The notes under the pieces: model-generated
The model's input: the letters and a program-made list of their open reading frames with translations, nothing else
What the model was told of the DNA's origin: nothing
Databases searched by the model: none
Translations under genes and position numbers: made by a program
Shown here: positions 63,401 through 64,000 of the stretch, one piece after another
Position numbering within the stretch: position 1 is the stretch's first letter
Layout: each line of letters opens with the position of its first letter
Assembly (NCBI GenBank): GCA_029265815.1
Contig: JAJUGU010000008.1
Coordinates: 33,159 to 97,158, forward strand
Origin: Anaerolineaceae bacterium
Lineage (GTDB): Bacteria > Chloroflexota > Anaerolineae > Anaerolineales > Anaerolineaceae
Direction of reading: 5' to 3'
DNA: 64,000 nucleotides

Positions 63401-64000
63401 TGATTGAGAATGGTCGACCCAAAATAACTGTTAAATGCAGAAGTTTGGTAGGGAGCACCCTCTTTGTTGCCCAATTCCAATCCGAAAGGAATTCCCGCAC
63501 CCGAAAGAATACTCCAGGCTGCAACCGCGCGGTCCCATTGTTCGGTAATGGTATAATCATCAACATTATCACCCAGCGATAAAACAAACTTCACATTACG
63601 TGAGTATTTCTGGGTTACCACCCAGTCCATTTGAGCATTGTAAATTTCTGGATAAGCCTCAGCGTAATGCTGTGGATCAGGAATAACAATGATCGTGAAA
63701 TCATCGTTCGACTCTGTCTTTGGACGACCATAAAATGAGACGGTTAGCAAGCCGCCTTCAGGATTGGTGGGATTAACCGTTAAAGTTGTCGATAATGGTA
63801 TGCCAGTAGCACCATTTGAAGGACTTACCAGTGTGGGTGGGTTAGGAGGAGTAGGAAGTGGTGTAGCACTCGCCTCATCTGATAAAACCGATTCATTACC
63901 TGCTCCATCTTCAGCGGTGATGGCATAGTAATAGATCTGCCCGTTGGTCAGCCCGGTATCGGTGTAGGCGGTGCCCGTTACCAGTGTGCCGTTGATCGGA
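60475..64000 (-). CDS. Large secreted SLH-anchored protein with metallophosphoesterase, LamG and repeat domains (5' incomplete)
   Basis: The frame stays open to the right edge, so the true start lies outside the window; at least 1175 aa are visible. Order: an FN3-like domain (T-G-L-T-N-G-Q-I-Y-Y-Y-A-I) and a Big-like segment. Then a calcineurin-like phosphoesterase (I-P-D-P-Q-H, S-L-G-D-N-V-D-D, I-T-H-Y, G-G-H-N-D). Next are an FN3/Ig region and a LamG/concanavalin-type domain. Two InlB-B-like repeats follow (G-S-D-C-T-E and G-S-D-C-S-E). The C-terminus has three SLH domains with extra Cys (F-A-D-V-P-F-N-H-P). SLH domains attach proteins to pyruvylated wall polymers. Next to a CsaB-containing cluster. 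Confidence 0.83.
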   Translation of the reverse strand, partial: PINGTLVTGTAYTDTGLTNGQIYYYAITAEDGAGNESVLSDEASATPLPTPPNPPTLVSPSNGATGIPLSTTLTVNPTNPEGGLLTVSFYGRPKTESNDDFTIIVIPDPQHYAEAYPEIYNAQMDWVVTQKYSRNVKFVLSLGDNVDDYTITEQWDRAVAAWSILSGAGIPFGLELGNKEGAPYQTSAFNSYFGSTILNQTTYGGRYGTNYDNTYHLFSVEGYNFIVVFIEYDYSMTSSSHPVIQWADSVLQTYSDRRAIVITHYLLNSDAENTFAPQGAAIYEGLKDNPNFFLMLGGHNDTAGMRTDVYNSNTVYSLRSDYQTVDEHQSGYLRIMRFSPSADKIYVSTYSPTQDKWRTTANEQFELNYTMDGGSNFTFLGSTTVTSGTNASLSWKGLTNGTEYEWYAVADNGEATAQSSTWSFTTAAAANVPPVVNWPGNQTNLEGNSVSLQITAVDIDSPTLTYSAGYLPEGLSINPNTGLISGTISSTAANSSPYTSSVSVSDGSVSSTEYFTWTVTQTPSAACGSDTSLVACYQMDEGSGNVLLDGSMYGKDAGIYGTPVWVTGKTGQAIDFSGTGQYAIAPDSTPLDVTGAVTITGWIRPEKVANQIILKKTIGTTSSGFGLSLGSNNKISFQINGGTSTVQSLTNYATDGTTWQHVAATFDGTNLKIYINGILDNSTTVASTAITPNTTALGIGAQSDGTTLYQGALDDVRIYDRAMTMAEIQALIGISPVTLTVNKTGAGVGTVASDPAGISCGSDCTEAYPVSQVVTLTATPDPGSLFSGWSGACTGTGICQVTMDAAKSVTAAFAVYRPTISGNTGVAGVTLSYTDGTAKTATSDGLGNYSFTVTYNWSGMVVPTLTGYSFVPPSKTYSNVITDQTAQNYTPTQFTYSLNVSKTGTGTGTVTSNVTGINCGSDCSEIYGHGTVVTLTATPTNDYNRLKSWSGGGCSGNDTCVVTMDAAKTVTAEFEVATFADVPFNHPRWAYIEALWDAGYTAGCQHAGEPLAFCPDSTMLRTESAVFMLRGKLGAIGTPTDAEPYVFTDDWTGYDWAIPWAEKMYDEGMTAGCQYPPDSPLKFCPSTPFTRDMGAVFGLRIAHGSDMEIPVGVGDVFDDVPADNWAVGWVEQAYAEGLIPACSTDPLMFCPSEQLTRSWAAYIIVIAKGLTLPE

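Overview
The window looks like a chromosomal segment of a Chloroflexota bacterium, most likely class Anaerolineae. This is inferred from gene content and not from any rRNA or marker gene. The clues are Thr/Pro-rich tails on secreted proteins, cysteine-containing SLH repeats, a Roadblock/MglA-type GTPase cluster, a tungsten-type aldehyde:ferredoxin oxidoreductase, a VTC/DUF4956/DUF4353 operon, and monoderm-style lipoproteins. Base composition is moderate and coding density high. I saw no rRNA, tRNA, CRISPR array, insertion sequence or prophage.

Layout. 1-3756: the 5' tip of a [2Fe-2S] protein gene, then a sugar ABC importer (binding protein and two permeases, no ATPase). 3782-10042: a Lon-like protease, a DUF2723 GT-C membrane protein and a secreted lysozyme-like protein. 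10387-21405: a leftward signalling island with a hybrid histidine kinase, a degenerate receiver protein, an amidoligase-like enzyme, five Roadblock/LC7 domains (one fused to a receiver, one to DUF4388), an MglA-like GTPase, and a second kinase/regulator pair whose kinase lacks recognisable ATP-binding boxes. 21779-27812: a MarR-controlled module (aldehyde:ferredoxin oxidoreductase, four-cluster ferredoxin, DUF362 protein, small membrane protein) converging on a tocopherol-cyclase-like gene. The same GTTGC-N5-GCAAC palindrome lies in both promoters.

28131-36511: a membrane protein, a GNAT acetyltransferase, and a divergon built around a CarH/LitR-type B12 photoreceptor regulator and a photolyase. 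The opposite arm encodes TspO, a probable selenocysteine-containing peroxiredoxin-like protein, a DUF4345 protein, DegV and a DUF1295 reductase. Two consensus promoters sit back to back between the arms. 36517-39493: a cobalt/nickel ECF transporter (cbiMQO) divergent from a Fur-family regulator.

39623-50597: a small helical protein, an HtrA protease, an operon with DUF4353, VTC polyphosphate polymerase-like and DUF4956 genes followed by a two-component pair, a pentapeptide-repeat protein, an XRE-cupin/NifX fusion and a GH20 hexosaminidase. 50615-64000: a leftward envelope-glycan cluster. It holds an SLH-anchored multidomain phosphoesterase, a GT4 with a zinc ribbon, a GT2, a Wzm/Wzt-like exporter, a three-module protein (CsaB-like pyruvyltransferase plus two GT2 domains) and a GT-C protein.

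The observation I rate highest is at 32225-32692. An in-frame TGA replaces the first Cys of a peroxiredoxin-like CPFC motif. It is followed at SECIS-compatible distance by a 7-bp hairpin, and the upstream start has a perfect Shine-Dalgarno sequence. The TGA splits the gene for any standard gene caller.
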